Below are positions 24,411 through 33,709 of a DNA stretch of 64,000 bases, piece after piece. The translations under genes and the position numbers were made by a program. Position 1 is the stretch's first letter, and every line of letters begins with the position of its first letter. Under the pieces are notes generated by a model, which saw only the letters and a program-made list of their open reading frames with translations, did no database searches and was not told where the DNA came from. The stretch is from Aquificaceae bacterium (GTDB taxonomy: Bacteria; Aquificota; Aquificia; Aquificales; Aquificaceae): assembly GCA_027079305.1 (NCBI GenBank), contig JALWVU010000004.1, positions 1 through 64,000 on the forward strand, in the 5' to 3' direction.

Positions 24411-26075
24411 ATGAGGAGGAGGAGTTTGAAAGCCTTTATACCTTTGATGAGTGCAATTATACTAACGGTAGCCTGCGGTGGAGGTGGAGGGGGTGGAACT
24501 ACAACAAGTAATACCGGCGGAGGGGGTGGCGGAGGAGGAGGTGGTGGTTCAACTACCTACACTGTAGGGGGCACGGTAACCGGACTGAACGGCACCCTTG
24601 TCCTTCAGAACAACGGTCAGGACGACCTCACGATCACTTCAAACGGTCCTTTCACCTTTCCCACTCCTCTGCAGGACGGCTCCGCATACAACGTTACAGT
24701 CCTCACTCAGCCGACCGGGCAGACCTGCTACGTAAAGAACGGTTCAGGAACCATATCGGGAGCGAATGTAACTAATGTTAACGTGAACTGCTACGATTCG
24801 GGAACGCTCGATCCGGACTTCGGCACTGGCGGGATAGTTATCCAGTCCGATGTGGCGGGTGGCAACAGCAGTGATCACGGATATTCCATCATAACGGACG
24901 GTCAGGGGAGGATACTGGTAACCGGATGTAGCAAGAACAGTAACAATGACTACGACATGGTAATCTGGAGGTTCAATCCGGATGGGACGCCGGACACGAG
25001 CTTTGGAAATAACGGAATTGTCATCCATGATAATGCGGCAAACGGTAACGGCGACGATTGCGGGCGTTCTATCACCTTAGACAGCCAGGGGAATATATAC
25101 GTAGCAGGATACAGCTGGAACGGTTCCAATTTTGACATGGTGGTCTGGAAGTTCAACTCGAACGGGGTTCCAAGCACGGACTTTAATGGAAAAGAGAAGA
25201 TCGTTCACAATAGTGCTGCAGGAGGAAACGGTGATGACTTCGGATATTCGATAGTTCTGGACAACCAAGGGAAGATACTGGTCGCAGGATATAGCAAAAA
25301 CAGTAGTAACAACTTTGATATGGTGATCTGGAGGTTTAATTCCAACGGAACTCTCGATTCAACCTTTGATTTTGATGGTATAGTTGTTCACGGGAACGCG
25401 GCTGGCGGAAACGGTGACGACAAAGGTTTCTCAATTACCTTAGACAGCCAGGGGAGGATACTCGTTGCAGGATATAGTGAGGGCAGTGGCACCGGCTTAG
25501 ACATGGTTATCTGGAAATATAACTCTGACGGAACACTGGACACGAGCTTCGGTAATAATGGACTCGTGGTTTACAACAGCTCGGGCGGTGCTTCCGATGT
25601 GGGATTCTCAATTACGGTGGACAGTCAGGATAAGATTCTCGTGGCAGGATACAGCTACAACAACTCCCACGGCAATAATGACTTGGTTATCTGGAAGTAC
25701 AACTCCGACGGAACACCGGATACGAACTTCGGCACTAACGGAATCGTCACCTACGACAACGCGGCTGGCGGTAACGGGAACGATTACGGGCGTTCAATTG
25801 TTATAGACAGTCAGGGGAGGATACTCGTTACTGGATTCAGCCAGAACACTAATACCGATTACGACATGGTAATCTGGAGGTTCCTCTCTGACGGATCGCT
25901 CGATACAAATTTCGGGAATAACGGAGTGGTGGTTCATGCAAGCACAGCTGGCGGTAATCTTCACGACCGTGGATATTCTATCACCTTAGATTCTGATGGC
26001 AAGATACTGGTGACTGGTGATAGCTTTAACGGCTCTAACAACGAAGACATGGTTATCTGGAGATACATCCCTTAA
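24411..26075 (+). CDS. Delta-60 repeat lipoprotein
   Basis: 554 residues from the ATG at 24,411, behind GGGAGG. Lipoprotein signal ending ILTVACG, then a glycine/threonine linker, a small beta domain (about 45-130), and seven copies of a repeat of about 60 residues: LDTSFGNNGIV, then SITLDSQGRILVAGYS, then DMVIWRFNSDGT. This is the delta-60 repeat, a beta-propeller-like unit of surface proteins. Its function is unknown. The gene is less GC-rich than its neighbours. A terminator follows. Confidence 0.9.
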   Translation: MRRRSLKAFIPLMSAIILTVACGGGGGGGTTTSNTGGGGGGGGGGGSTTYTVGGTVTGLNGTLVLQNNGQDDLTITSNGPFTFPTPLQDGSAYNVTVLTQPTGQTCYVKNGSGTISGANVTNVNVNCYDSGTLDPDFGTGGIVIQSDVAGGNSSDHGYSIITDGQGRILVTGCSKNSNNDYDMVIWRFNPDGTPDTSFGNNGIVIHDNAANGNGDDCGRSITLDSQGNIYVAGYSWNGSNFDMVVWKFNSNGVPSTDFNGKEKIVHNSAAGGNGDDFGYSIVLDNQGKILVAGYSKNSSNNFDMVIWRFNSNGTLDSTFDFDGIVVHGNAAGGNGDDKGFSITLDSQGRILVAGYSEGSGTGLDMVIWKYNSDGTLDTSFGNNGLVVYNSSGGASDVGFSITVDSQDKILVAGYSYNNSHGNNDLVIWKYNSDGTPDTNFGTNGIVTYDNAAGGNGNDYGRSIVIDSQGRILVTGFSQNTNTDYDMVIWRFLSDGSLDTNFGNNGVVVHASTAGGNLHDRGYSITLDSDGKILVTGDSFNGSNNEDMVIWRYIP

Positions 26076-26092
26076 ATCACGGAACGTATCCG

Positions 26093-26113
26093 CGGGGAGG
26101 AGAATCCTCCCCG
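26093..26113 (+). terminator. Rho-independent terminator after the delta-60 gene
   Basis: CGGGGAGGA-GAA-TCCTCCCCG is a perfect 9-bp stem with a 3-base loop, followed by TTGGTTCTATACTTTT. It separates the delta-60 gene from mrp. Confidence 0.7.
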
Positions 26114-26213
26114 TTGGTTCTATACTTTTCATCCCGATGACAGCAGTCATACTTAAGATCTCAATTTACTATATTCTTTACTTAGAAGCCTTTCCGTCAA
26201 GGAGGAAGAGTTT

Positions 26214-27263
26214 ATGGCTGTAAAGGACATAATGGACGCTCTCAAAGGAGAAAGTCTCGAGGATCTTGGACTTAAGGAAAATCTCGCCCAGCTGGTTAAG
26301 GACATAAAGCTCATAGGTGATGAACTCGATGTTCTCCTGTATCTTCCAAAGCCCGGTCTCGAGGATGTCCTGAGGGCCAAGGTGGAGCAGGCCCTCTCTG
26401 AGGTTCCGGATGTAAAGAGACTAAACGTCAGGTTCGCTCAGGCCCCTCCCGAGCAGAAGCCCCAGATACCTGTGGGACAGCCCGCCTTCACGAAGAGGAA
26501 GGTTCCCGGTATAAAGCACCTGGTCGCGGTGGGGAGCGGTAAGGGAGGCGTTGGTAAGTCCACGGTGGCGACTAACCTCGCTTTAGCTCTGGCCAAGATA
26601 GGCTACAAGGTGGGGCTTCTGGACGCTGATATATACGGCCCCAGCGTTCCAACCCTATTGGGACTTAAAGGGGAAAGGGCTACCGTGAACGAGAGGAACA
26701 AGATAGTGCCCGTGGAGAAGTTCGGTATAAAGGTCCTCTCCATAGGCTTCATGCTCCCTTCCGAGGACACCCCCGTGATATGGAGGGGACCGATGCTTAT
26801 GAAAGCCCTCACCCAGTTCCTCTTCGACGTGGAGTGGGGAGAGCTGGACTTCCTTATAATGGACCTTCCTCCCGGGACGGGGGACGTTCAGCTCACCCTC
26901 GCCCAGAACGTGGAGATGTCAGGAGCGGTTGTAGTCACCACTCCCCAGGACGTTGCCCTGGCGGACGTGAAGAAGGCTACATCCATGTTCAGGGAGGTTC
27001 AGATACCGGTTCTGGGAGTTATAGAGAACATGGCCTACTTCATCTGCCCAGGCGACGGCCAGAAGTATTACATATTCGGCAAGGGAAAGGTGGCGGAGTT
27101 CGCCTCCGCTTACGGTCTCAAGATACTCGGCTCCATACCCATAGATCCCGAGGTCTCCGAAAGGTCGGACAGGGGAGAGCCCATAGTTGTGGGAAGTCCC
27201 GACTCGGAGGTGGCGAGGGCTTTTGTGGGGATAGCTAAGGTTCTGGCTCAAGAATTAGGATGA
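26214..27263 (+). CDS. Mrp/ApbC-family Fe-S carrier P-loop ATPase
   Basis: 349 residues. A short N-terminal domain (1-90) precedes a P-loop with the deviant Walker A GSGKGGVGKST (107-117), DADIYGPSVP, DLPPGTGD and TTPQDVALADV. The usual C-terminal CxxC that holds a bridging cluster is changed: FICPGDG gives Cys278 but Asp281 in place of the second cysteine. Mrp proteins carry and insert Fe-S clusters. The cysteine-desulfurase-like gene follows by 12 bases. AAGGAGG precedes the ATG. Confidence 0.92.
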   Translation: MAVKDIMDALKGESLEDLGLKENLAQLVKDIKLIGDELDVLLYLPKPGLEDVLRAKVEQALSEVPDVKRLNVRFAQAPPEQKPQIPVGQPAFTKRKVPGIKHLVAVGSGKGGVGKSTVATNLALALAKIGYKVGLLDADIYGPSVPTLLGLKGERATVNERNKIVPVEKFGIKVLSIGFMLPSEDTPVIWRGPMLMKALTQFLFDVEWGELDFLIMDLPPGTGDVQLTLAQNVEMSGAVVVTTPQDVALADVKKATSMFREVQIPVLGVIENMAYFICPGDGQKYYIFGKGKVAEFASAYGLKILGSIPIDPEVSERSDRGEPIVVGSPDSEVARAFVGIAKVLAQELG

Positions 27264-27275
27264 GGAGGTAAGAGG

Positions 27276-28505
27276 ATGTTTGCGAAGAAGGCAGGTGCGA
27301 GGGTCGTTTACCTGGATCACATAGCTACCACTCCCGTTGCGGAAGAGGTATTGGAGGCCATGCTCCCCTACTTCAGGGAGCGCTTCGGAAATCCCACCTC
27401 TCTCCACAGCTTCGGTCAGGAAGCCAAGAAGGCGATAAACGAGGCGAGGGAGAAGATCGCCACCCTGATAAACGCCAACACACCCGAGGAGATAATCTTC
27501 ACCTCAGGAGGTATAGAGGCTAACAACCTGGCCATAAAGGGGATAGCGAGCGCCTACAAGAGGAGGGGAAACCACATAGTCACTACCGAGATAGAGCACC
27601 ACTCTATACTCCACCCCTGCAAGAGCTTAGAAAGAGAGGGCTGGGAGGTCACCTATCTAAAGCCCGATAAATACGGCCTTATAGACCCCGAGCAGGTCAG
27701 GGAGGCTGTGAGAAAGGACACTGTTCTCGTCTCCATAGGACACTCCAACAGGGAAATAGGGACCATACAGAACATAAAGGAGCTCGTTCAGGCTGCTAAA
27801 GAGAAGAACCCCAAGGTAATCTTCCACACGGACGCGGCCCCCACCCTGGGACATTACCCGGTGGACCTCAAAGAATGGGGCGTGGACGCTGCTTCCTTCA
27901 CAGCGCATCTCATGTATGGACCTAAAGGTGTAGGTGCCCTCTGGACCAGGAAGGGAGTCAAAGTCAGACCCCTCATAGAGGGAGGGACCCAGGAAAGGGG
28001 TGTGAGAGCGGGAACCGAGAACGTCCCCGGAATAGTTGGCTTCGGCGCCGCTGCGGAGCTCACCATGAAGGAGCTCGAGGACAGGATGAAAAGGCTCGCC
28101 GGCTACAGGGACAGGCTCAAGAAGGCCATAGAGGAGAAGCTCGAATACATAGAGTTTACGGGACATCCCACCCAGAGGCTTCCCCACCACCTTTCCCTCA
28201 TAGTTCACTTCATAGAGGGAGAGGCCATGCTCCTGAGATGCGACTTGATGGGAATAGAGACCGCCTCCGGATCCGCTTGTGTTTCCCTCGCTCTCAAGCA
28301 GTCCCACGTTCTCTTCGCCATAGGTGTTCCCAAGGAGGTCTCCAACGGCTCGATCGTCTTCAGCTTCGGAAGGGAAAACACGGAGGAGGACGTGGATTAC
28401 GTCTCGGAGGAGTTTCCCAAGATAGTTAACTGGCTCAGAAGCCTCTCCCCCTTCAATCCCGAGAACTGGGAAAAGTATGTGAAGTCGAGGGAAGGAGCAC
28501 ACTAA
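27276..28505 (+). CDS. NifS/IscS-like protein lacking the PLP lysine
   Basis: 409 residues and clearly cysteine-desulfurase fold: FTSGGIEANNLAIKG, EHHS, GTQERGVRAGTENVPGIVGFG, and the sulfur-accepting cysteine Cys335 in ASGSACVS. The PLP-lysine motif SAHK-x-YGPKG reads TAHLMYGPKG, so the Schiff-base lysine is Leu212. Other cofactor contacts are altered as well: YLDHIATTP for YLDNAATTP, HSNREIG for H-x-NNEIG, DAAPT for DA-x-Q. Asp186 remains. It probably does not act as a normal PLP enzyme, and may be a scaffold or sulfur-transfer partner of Mrp (inference). Its stop converges on folK. Confidence 0.85.
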   Translation: MFAKKAGARVVYLDHIATTPVAEEVLEAMLPYFRERFGNPTSLHSFGQEAKKAINEAREKIATLINANTPEEIIFTSGGIEANNLAIKGIASAYKRRGNHIVTTEIEHHSILHPCKSLEREGWEVTYLKPDKYGLIDPEQVREAVRKDTVLVSIGHSNREIGTIQNIKELVQAAKEKNPKVIFHTDAAPTLGHYPVDLKEWGVDAASFTAHLMYGPKGVGALWTRKGVKVRPLIEGGTQERGVRAGTENVPGIVGFGAAAELTMKELEDRMKRLAGYRDRLKKAIEEKLEYIEFTGHPTQRLPHHLSLIVHFIEGEAMLLRCDLMGIETASGSACVSLALKQSHVLFAIGVPKEVSNGSIVFSFGRENTEEDVDYVSEEFPKIVNWLRSLSPFNPENWEKYVKSREGAH

Positions 28506-29017
28506 GATATCCGGCTCCCCTTCCCCTCCCTTTTCAAAATACAGCAGAAGGGCCTGAGCCCGTTGCTGAGCCTGACCTTTCTGTAAGGCTCACCGCTGAG
28601 CGGATCCTTCAGATTGGGGTCCAGCTCCAGCATGGGGATCAGGACGAAATCTCTCTCCTTTATGAAGGGGTGTGGGATCCTGAGCTCGGGAGTGTCCACC
28701 ACCTCCTCTTCGTAGAGGAGTATGTCTATGTCTATCTCCCTCGGTCCCCAGCGGAAGCGCTCCTTCCTTCCTACACGCTTTTCTATTTCCTTCAGCCTTT
28801 TGAGGAGCGTGAAGGGATCGAGCCCTGTGAAGAGCTCTAAAACGCAGTTCAGAAAGGGATCCTGATCGACGACACCCCAGGGCTCGCTCTCGTAGACGGT
28901 GGAGATCCTTCCCAGTTCACCTATTCTTTCCAGCTCATCTATCGCCTTCAGTATGTAAGAGATCCTGTCTCCTACGTTGCTTCCGAGGCCGAGCAGAATC
29001 CTCTTCCTTGACTCCAT
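28502..29017 (-). CDS. folK: 2-amino-4-hydroxy-6-hydroxymethyldihydropteridine pyrophosphokinase
   Basis: 171 residues from the ATG at 29,017. The upstream extension of the frame is in another gene's territory and has no family match. HPPK motifs: LLGLGSNVGDR, YESEPWG, DQDPFLNCVLEL, RWGPREIDIDILLY and IPHPFIKERDFVLIPMLELDP. It transfers pyrophosphate from ATP to the pterin in folate synthesis. No other folate gene is nearby. Divergent from the NPD-family gene. Confidence 0.93.
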   Translation of the reverse strand: MESRKRILLGLGSNVGDRISYILKAIDELERIGELGRISTVYESEPWGVVDQDPFLNCVLELFTGLDPFTLLKRLKEIEKRVGRKERFRWGPREIDIDILLYEEEVVDTPELRIPHPFIKERDFVLIPMLELDPNLKDPLSGEPYRKVRLSNGLRPFCCILKREGKGSRIS

Positions 29018-29065
29018 ACCTGTGAAAACTAAAATTAATAAAACTTTAAAGCAAAGGAGTCTGAG

Positions 29066-30202
29066 ATGAACCTGCCCAAGCTGAGAATAAGACACATAGA
29101 GGTGGACATCCCCATAATCCAGGGTGGAATGGGAGTGGGCATCTCCTGGGAGAGGCTCGCGGGATCGGTCGCTGCTACAGGAGCCATAGGAGTGGTATCC
29201 GCGGTGGGAACCGGATACAGGCACCCGGACCTTGTAAAGAGGGATAAGTTCGGAAGGCCGATAGGCTCGGAGAACACCCACCATCCCGAGGCCCTAAAGA
29301 GGATAATCAGAGAAGCAAAAGAAATCTCGAGAGGAAAGGGAGCCATAGGGGTGAACATTCTCGCCGCCATAACCGATTACGGGAGGGTTGCGAGGGACGC
29401 GGCGGAAGCCGGGGCGGATCTGATAATCTCCGGTGCTGGACTTCCTCTTTCCCTCCCCCAGCATGTGGAGGGATACGATGTTGCCCTCGTTCCCATAGTC
29501 TCCTCCGCAAGGGCCTTAAACCTCATATGCAGGACCTGGAAGAGGAGATACGGGAGGCTCCCGGACGCGGTCATCCTGGAGGGTCCCAAGTCGGGAGGGC
29601 ATCAGGGATTCAAATACGAGGACTGCTTCAAGCCCGAGTTCCAGCTGGAGAACCTGGTCCACAGCGTGGTCGAGGAGGCCAGAAGGTGGGGAGATATACC
29701 CGTCATAGTGGCGGGAGGTGTATGGAGCTACAGGGATATACTCTGGTATCTGGAGCAGGGAGCAGCAGGTGTTCAGATGGCTACCCGCTTTGTGGCCACC
29801 CACGAGTGCGACGCACCGCTTATATACAAGGAGGTTGTTCTTAACGCGGAGGAAGAGGACATAATACTTCTAAAGTCCCCCGTCGGGTATCCCCTGAGAG
29901 TCATAAGGACCCCCTTCATAGAGAAGCTTTTGGCGGGCGTGAACGGTTGGAAGGGATGCGTCTCCAACTGCGTTACCCCCTGCAACAGGGGGGAAGAAGC
30001 CAAGAAGGTGGGTTTCTGCATAGCGGACAGGCTGGGTGCTGCATGGCTCGGGAACTACGAGGAAGGGATATTCATAATCGGGGCCAACGGACACCTTCTC
30101 AAAAGGCAGGGTATAGTTCACGTCCAAGAGCTTATAGACATGCTTACAGGCAAGAGGCCCGATCCAACCCTCGAACCCGAGACAAGGAAGATAGTGAGCT
30201 GA
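29066..30202 (+). CDS. Nitronate monooxygenase/NPD-family flavoenzyme
   Basis: 378 residues of an FMN-binding TIM barrel. Motifs: IPIIQGGMGVGISWERLAGSVA at the N-terminus, GVNILAAI, GADLIISGAGLP, GPKSGGHQGF and IPVIVAGGVW. A cysteine cluster near the C-terminus (GCVSNCVTPCN) is unlike simple nitronate monooxygenases and could bind metal or a cluster. Family members include nitronate monooxygenases and enoyl reductases; the substrate here is open. AAAGGAG precedes the ATG. Confidence 0.82.
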   Translation: MNLPKLRIRHIEVDIPIIQGGMGVGISWERLAGSVAATGAIGVVSAVGTGYRHPDLVKRDKFGRPIGSENTHHPEALKRIIREAKEISRGKGAIGVNILAAITDYGRVARDAAEAGADLIISGAGLPLSLPQHVEGYDVALVPIVSSARALNLICRTWKRRYGRLPDAVILEGPKSGGHQGFKYEDCFKPEFQLENLVHSVVEEARRWGDIPVIVAGGVWSYRDILWYLEQGAAGVQMATRFVATHECDAPLIYKEVVLNAEEEDIILLKSPVGYPLRVIRTPFIEKLLAGVNGWKGCVSNCVTPCNRGEEAKKVGFCIADRLGAAWLGNYEEGIFIIGANGHLLKRQGIVHVQELIDMLTGKRPDPTLEPETRKIVS

Positions 30203-30214
30203 GGCGTTTCTAAG

Positions 30215-30286
30215 AGCGGGCGACGGGACTCGAACCCGCGACCTCCTGCTTGGGAAGCAGGCGTTCTACCACTGAACTACGCCCGC
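30215..30286 (-). tRNA. tRNA-Gly (anticodon CCC)
   Basis: A 72-nt cloverleaf on the minus strand with acceptor GCGGGCG/CGCCCGC, D arm GTTCAGTGGTAGAAC, anticodon loop TTCCCAA and T arm GGGTTCGAGTCCC. CCA is not encoded. Confidence 0.96.
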
Positions 30287-30307
30287 TGTAGAAATTATTA
30301 TATCCAC

Positions 30308-31945
30308 CTAATCCCCCCAGACCACCCTGTTCTTCCCGCTCCTCTTGGCTTCGTAGAGGTTCTTGTCCGCTCTATCTATGAGTTCGTCCACGCTCTCGCC
30401 ACTCCTTCCTTCCGCTACACCCACGCTGACGGTCAACCTCACCTCCCTTCCGTTTATCCTGAAGACGGTCATCTCCACCCTTCTCCTGACGTTCTCCGCA
30501 GCCTTTACAGCTCCCTTCAGACCAGTTCCCGGCAGTATAACAACGAACTCCTCGCCTCCGTATCTGAACACCATATCCGAGTCCCGGAGGGCCTCCTTTA
30601 TGGTCCTTGCCACGCCCGATAGGACCATGTCTCCCACCTGATGTCCGAACCGATCGTTCACCTCCTTGAAGTTGTCGATATCTATCATAAGAACAGAAAC
30701 AGGCTTACCTATGCTCATCATCTTCTCTATAAACTTCCTGCCGAACTCCTCGAAAGCTCTCCTGTTGAACACCTCCGTTAGGCTGTCGGTGTAGGCTTTG
30801 TTGGTGTATAGATCTATCTCCTTGGAAAGTGTATCCACGTAGCTCTTTATCTCCTCCGCCATCTCGATCACAGCAAGCCTTATCCTGTCTATCTCGTCTT
30901 TTACCTTCTCCACCCCCTCTTTCTTGATCTCCTCAAAGCGCTTGCTCTTTACAAGTTCTATAACATTCAGTGTCCTCTCTATCCTCAGGTAGATCCTCGA
31001 AAGAATCACGAGAAGAAGAGATAGGATGATAAACATGGGAGGTGCGTAAAAGAGCAGAACGTTTTTCAAACCGCCCAGCAGAGCCTTGGCGGTAAGATCC
31101 GTAAAGTCCCTGTATACGAAGAAGTATCCCACTATCCTTCCCGAAAAGTCTTTGAGAGGCTCACCGCAGAGGACAAAAGTCCTGCCATTCACACTGAACT
31201 CCGCGGAGGTAGATCCGATAAGGCTTATTGGAACTTCCTCAGGACTTAGCTTTCCTCTTGTCTCCACCACGAACTCCCCCAACTTCTTCCTTCTTTCCAG
31301 ATACCTTTGGTAGCTCTTGTCGAGGAGAGACTTCTTTAGAACCTTGTCGAGAACCGCAAGACCGCTCCCATGGCCTGTTATATCCGTATACCTGGTGATA
31401 AAATCTTCCATATCTATGCCCACCGAAGCGACTCCCACCGCGCGTTTGTTCCAGATGATAGGGCTGGTAGCCCTTATGCCTACATAGTTTATGCAGATCA
31501 CCAAGGATTGGGTGGAGGTGCACGTCTTTCCCGTGTAAACTACGTCCTTTCTCCTTTCGCTCACGTCTCTGGTGGGAGCCTCTGGATTCCTGACGTTCAG
31601 AAATGTTGTGGCAGGGAGCTTGAATATGACCATCTCCCTTATGAGATCGTCCTTGCTGACCGCTTCGTATAGGGGTTTAAGTCTGCGGTAGAGCTTCTCT
31701 TTGTCCTCCTCCGCCACGGCTTTTGCCACTTCCGAATCTCTGGATATGTATGAGGAGATGGCCCTTGCCACCGTCTTGTGGAACTCAACAAATTCCCTGT
31801 ATTCTCCGAGGCTGTCTCCGCAGAACCTATCTTTTTCTTCCTCCAAGAGCCTTCTGTAGTTGCTCCACTGATGTATACCGCCTGCGATGACCGCGAGAGA
31901 AAAGGAGATTGTGGTTAGAAGGAAGAGCTTCTTCTTAAAGGTCAT
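30308..31945 (-). CDS. Membrane diguanylate cyclase with periplasmic sensor
   Basis: 545 residues. One membrane helix at 8-25, a periplasmic Cache-like sensor region of about 260 residues, a second membrane helix at about 295-315 (FIILSLLLVILSRIYL), a helical linker and a GGDEF domain from about 385. The active-site motif is GGEEF (463-467). An inhibitory RxxD site (RDSD) lies just before it, so product inhibition is likely. It makes c-di-GMP in response to an outside signal. It follows lysS by about 24 bases. Confidence 0.92.
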   Translation of the reverse strand: MTFKKKLFLLTTISFSLAVIAGGIHQWSNYRRLLEEEKDRFCGDSLGEYREFVEFHKTVARAISSYISRDSEVAKAVAEEDKEKLYRRLKPLYEAVSKDDLIREMVIFKLPATTFLNVRNPEAPTRDVSERRKDVVYTGKTCTSTQSLVICINYVGIRATSPIIWNKRAVGVASVGIDMEDFITRYTDITGHGSGLAVLDKVLKKSLLDKSYQRYLERRKKLGEFVVETRGKLSPEEVPISLIGSTSAEFSVNGRTFVLCGEPLKDFSGRIVGYFFVYRDFTDLTAKALLGGLKNVLLFYAPPMFIILSLLLVILSRIYLRIERTLNVIELVKSKRFEEIKKEGVEKVKDEIDRIRLAVIEMAEEIKSYVDTLSKEIDLYTNKAYTDSLTEVFNRRAFEEFGRKFIEKMMSIGKPVSVLMIDIDNFKEVNDRFGHQVGDMVLSGVARTIKEALRDSDMVFRYGGEEFVVILPGTGLKGAVKAAENVRRRVEMTVFRINGREVRLTVSVGVAEGRSGESVDELIDRADKNLYEAKRSGKNRVVWGD

Positions 31946-31969
31946 GTCCCAGCTAATATATATCTCGGC

Positions 31970-33682
31970 TCATTGGGGCCTCATGTGAGGGAAGAGTATG
32001 ACGTCCCTGATGGTGTCCGTGTCCGTCAGGAGCATCACGAGCCTGTCTATACCTATACCCTCTCCCGCGGTGGGGGGCATTCCGTATTCGAGCGCTCTGA
32101 CAAAGTCCTCGTCCATCTCCATAGCCTCCTCGTCCCCCATCTCCCTCTCCCTGAGCTGCTGAAGGAACCTTTCCCTCTGGTCCATAGGGTCGTTTAGCTC
32201 CGTGTAGGCGTTCGCCACCTCGTAGGTGGCAACTATGAGCTCGAACCTCTCCACGAGGTCCGGATCCTCCCTGTGGGTCTTCGCGAGAGGCGAGAGAAGC
32301 TTGGGGAAGTCTATAACGAAGGTGGGCTGGATGAGATCCTCCTCCGCCACCCTCTCGAAGACCTTGTCGATGAGCTTGGCGTGGGTTAGCTTCTCGTAGT
32401 TGGGGATCTCGAGCTCTTTAGCGAGGTTTCTCAGGCCTTCGAGATCTCTTAAGAAAAACTCCTTGTCCTTGCCCGTCTTTTCCTTGAGAAGATCGAAGTA
32501 TTTTACCCTCCTGAAGGGGGGCGTGAAGTCTATCTCCTTACCTCCGTAGTTTATCTTCAGCTTCCCGATAACCTTTTTCAGGAGGTGGACGATCAGCTCC
32601 TCGGTGAACTCCATCAGATCCCTGTAGTCCCAGTAGGCCACGTAGAACTCCACCATGGTGAACTCGGGGTTGTGAGTCCTGTCCACGCCCTCGTTCCTGA
32701 AGTTCTTTCCGATCTCGTAAACTCTCGGGAATCCTCCCACTATCAATCTCTTCAGGTAAAGCTCGGGAGCTATCCTCAGGTAGAGGTTCATCTCCAAGTA
32801 GTTGTGGTAGGTGATGAAGGGTTTTGCGTTCGCCCCGCTCGCTATGGGCTGGAGCACGGGGGTCTCCACCTCCACAAAACCCCTCTCGTCCAGAAACCTT
32901 CTGAGCTCGCTTATCAGCCTGCTCCTGAGGAGGAAAGTCCTCCTCGAGTCGGGATTGGCTATGAGGTCCAGATACCTCTGCCTGTAGCGGACCTCCACGT
33001 CTTTCAGACCGTGCCACTTCTCCGGGAGAGGGTGGAGGCACTTGGAGAGGAGTTCGAAGCTGTGAACCTCCACAGTCAGCTCCCCCGTCTGTGTCCTGAA
33101 GAGCTTACCCTTAACACCGACGATGTCCCCGAGGTCGAATATCTCGTTGAAGAAGTAAAAGTTCTCATCCCCTACTATATCCTTCCTTATGTATATTTGG
33201 ATCCTGCCCGTCAGGTCCTGAATATGACCGAAGATCGCCTTCCCCATGGTCCTGAGGGAGACGAGCCTCCCCGCGAGGGAGACTTCCTCACCTTCTGGAT
33301 CCGAATCGAACCTTGCCTTGATCTTCCTTATGCTCTCCCCATCGCCCTCGGAGAGCTTCGCATCCACAACACTCAGCTTCCCCTCGACCCTCGAGAGAAC
33401 ACCCTCGAAGGTGTAGGTCTCACCCTGCCTGAGCCCCTCTTCCCTTGTAAACACGAGGATCTCCACGTTCTCCTCGTCCGAGAGCCTGACCATAAAGCCC
33501 TCTTCCGTTCTGGAGACTCTCTTCGCCTTACCCCTCACCTTCACTTTAAGTCCTTCGGGGACCTCCCTCTCGAACCTGCTCCTGACGTTGCCTATGAAGT
33601 CGGAGATCTCGAACCTGTAGGGGTAGGGGTTTACACCTTTCTCTCTGAGCTTTTCGAGTTTTTTCAGCCTGCTCTCTTCCAT
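31970..33682 (-). CDS. lysS: Lysyl-tRNA synthetase, class II
   Basis: 570 residues. N-terminal OB anticodon domain (about 45-170), then class II core motifs: [13 protein letters not shown] with the following [48 protein letters not shown], and the C-terminal [13 protein letters not shown]. Charges tRNA-Lys. A slightly long insert after motif 2 (about 365-430) makes it bigger than the E. coli enzyme. Lies between the DUF4384 gene and the diguanylate cyclase gene, all on the minus strand. Confidence 0.96.
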   Translation of the reverse strand: MEESRLKKLEKLREKGVNPYPYRFEISDFIGNVRSRFEREVPEGLKVKVRGKAKRVSRTEEGFMVRLSDEENVEILVFTREEGLRQGETYTFEGVLSRVEGKLSVVDAKLSEGDGESIRKIKARFDSDPEGEEVSLAGRLVSLRTMGKAIFGHIQDLTGRIQIYIRKDIVGDENFYFFNEIFDLGDIVGVKGKLFRTQTGELTVEVHSFELLSKCLHPLPEKWHGLKDVEVRYRQRYLDLIANPDSRRTFLLRSRLISELRRFLDERGFVEVETPVLQPIASGANAKPFITYHNYLEMNLYLRIAPELYLKRLIVGGFPRVYEIGKNFRNEGVDRTHNPEFTMVEFYVAYWDYRDLMEFTEELIVHLLKKVIGKLKINYGGKEIDFTPPFRRVKYFDLLKEKTGKDKEFFLRDLEGLRNLAKELEIPNYEKLTHAKLIDKVFERVAEEDLIQPTFVIDFPKLLSPLAKTHREDPDLVERFELIVATYEVANAYTELNDPMDQRERFLQQLREREMGDEEAMEMDEDFVRALEYGMPPTAGEGIGIDRLVMLLTDTDTIRDVILFPHMRPQ

Positions 33683-33709
33683 GGTGAAGAAGATTATAAA
33701 GGCCTTTCC

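Noticed and set aside
24786-26075. Direct repeats that might be a CRISPR or satellite array
   Set aside because: The period of about 60 codons is the protein-level delta-60 repeat. The DNA repeats are imperfect and in frame, with no spacers.
28502-29284. Long 260-codon version of folK
   Set aside because: The family begins at KRILLGLGSN. The extra 89 residues overlap the divergent gene's 5' end and look like no protein domain.
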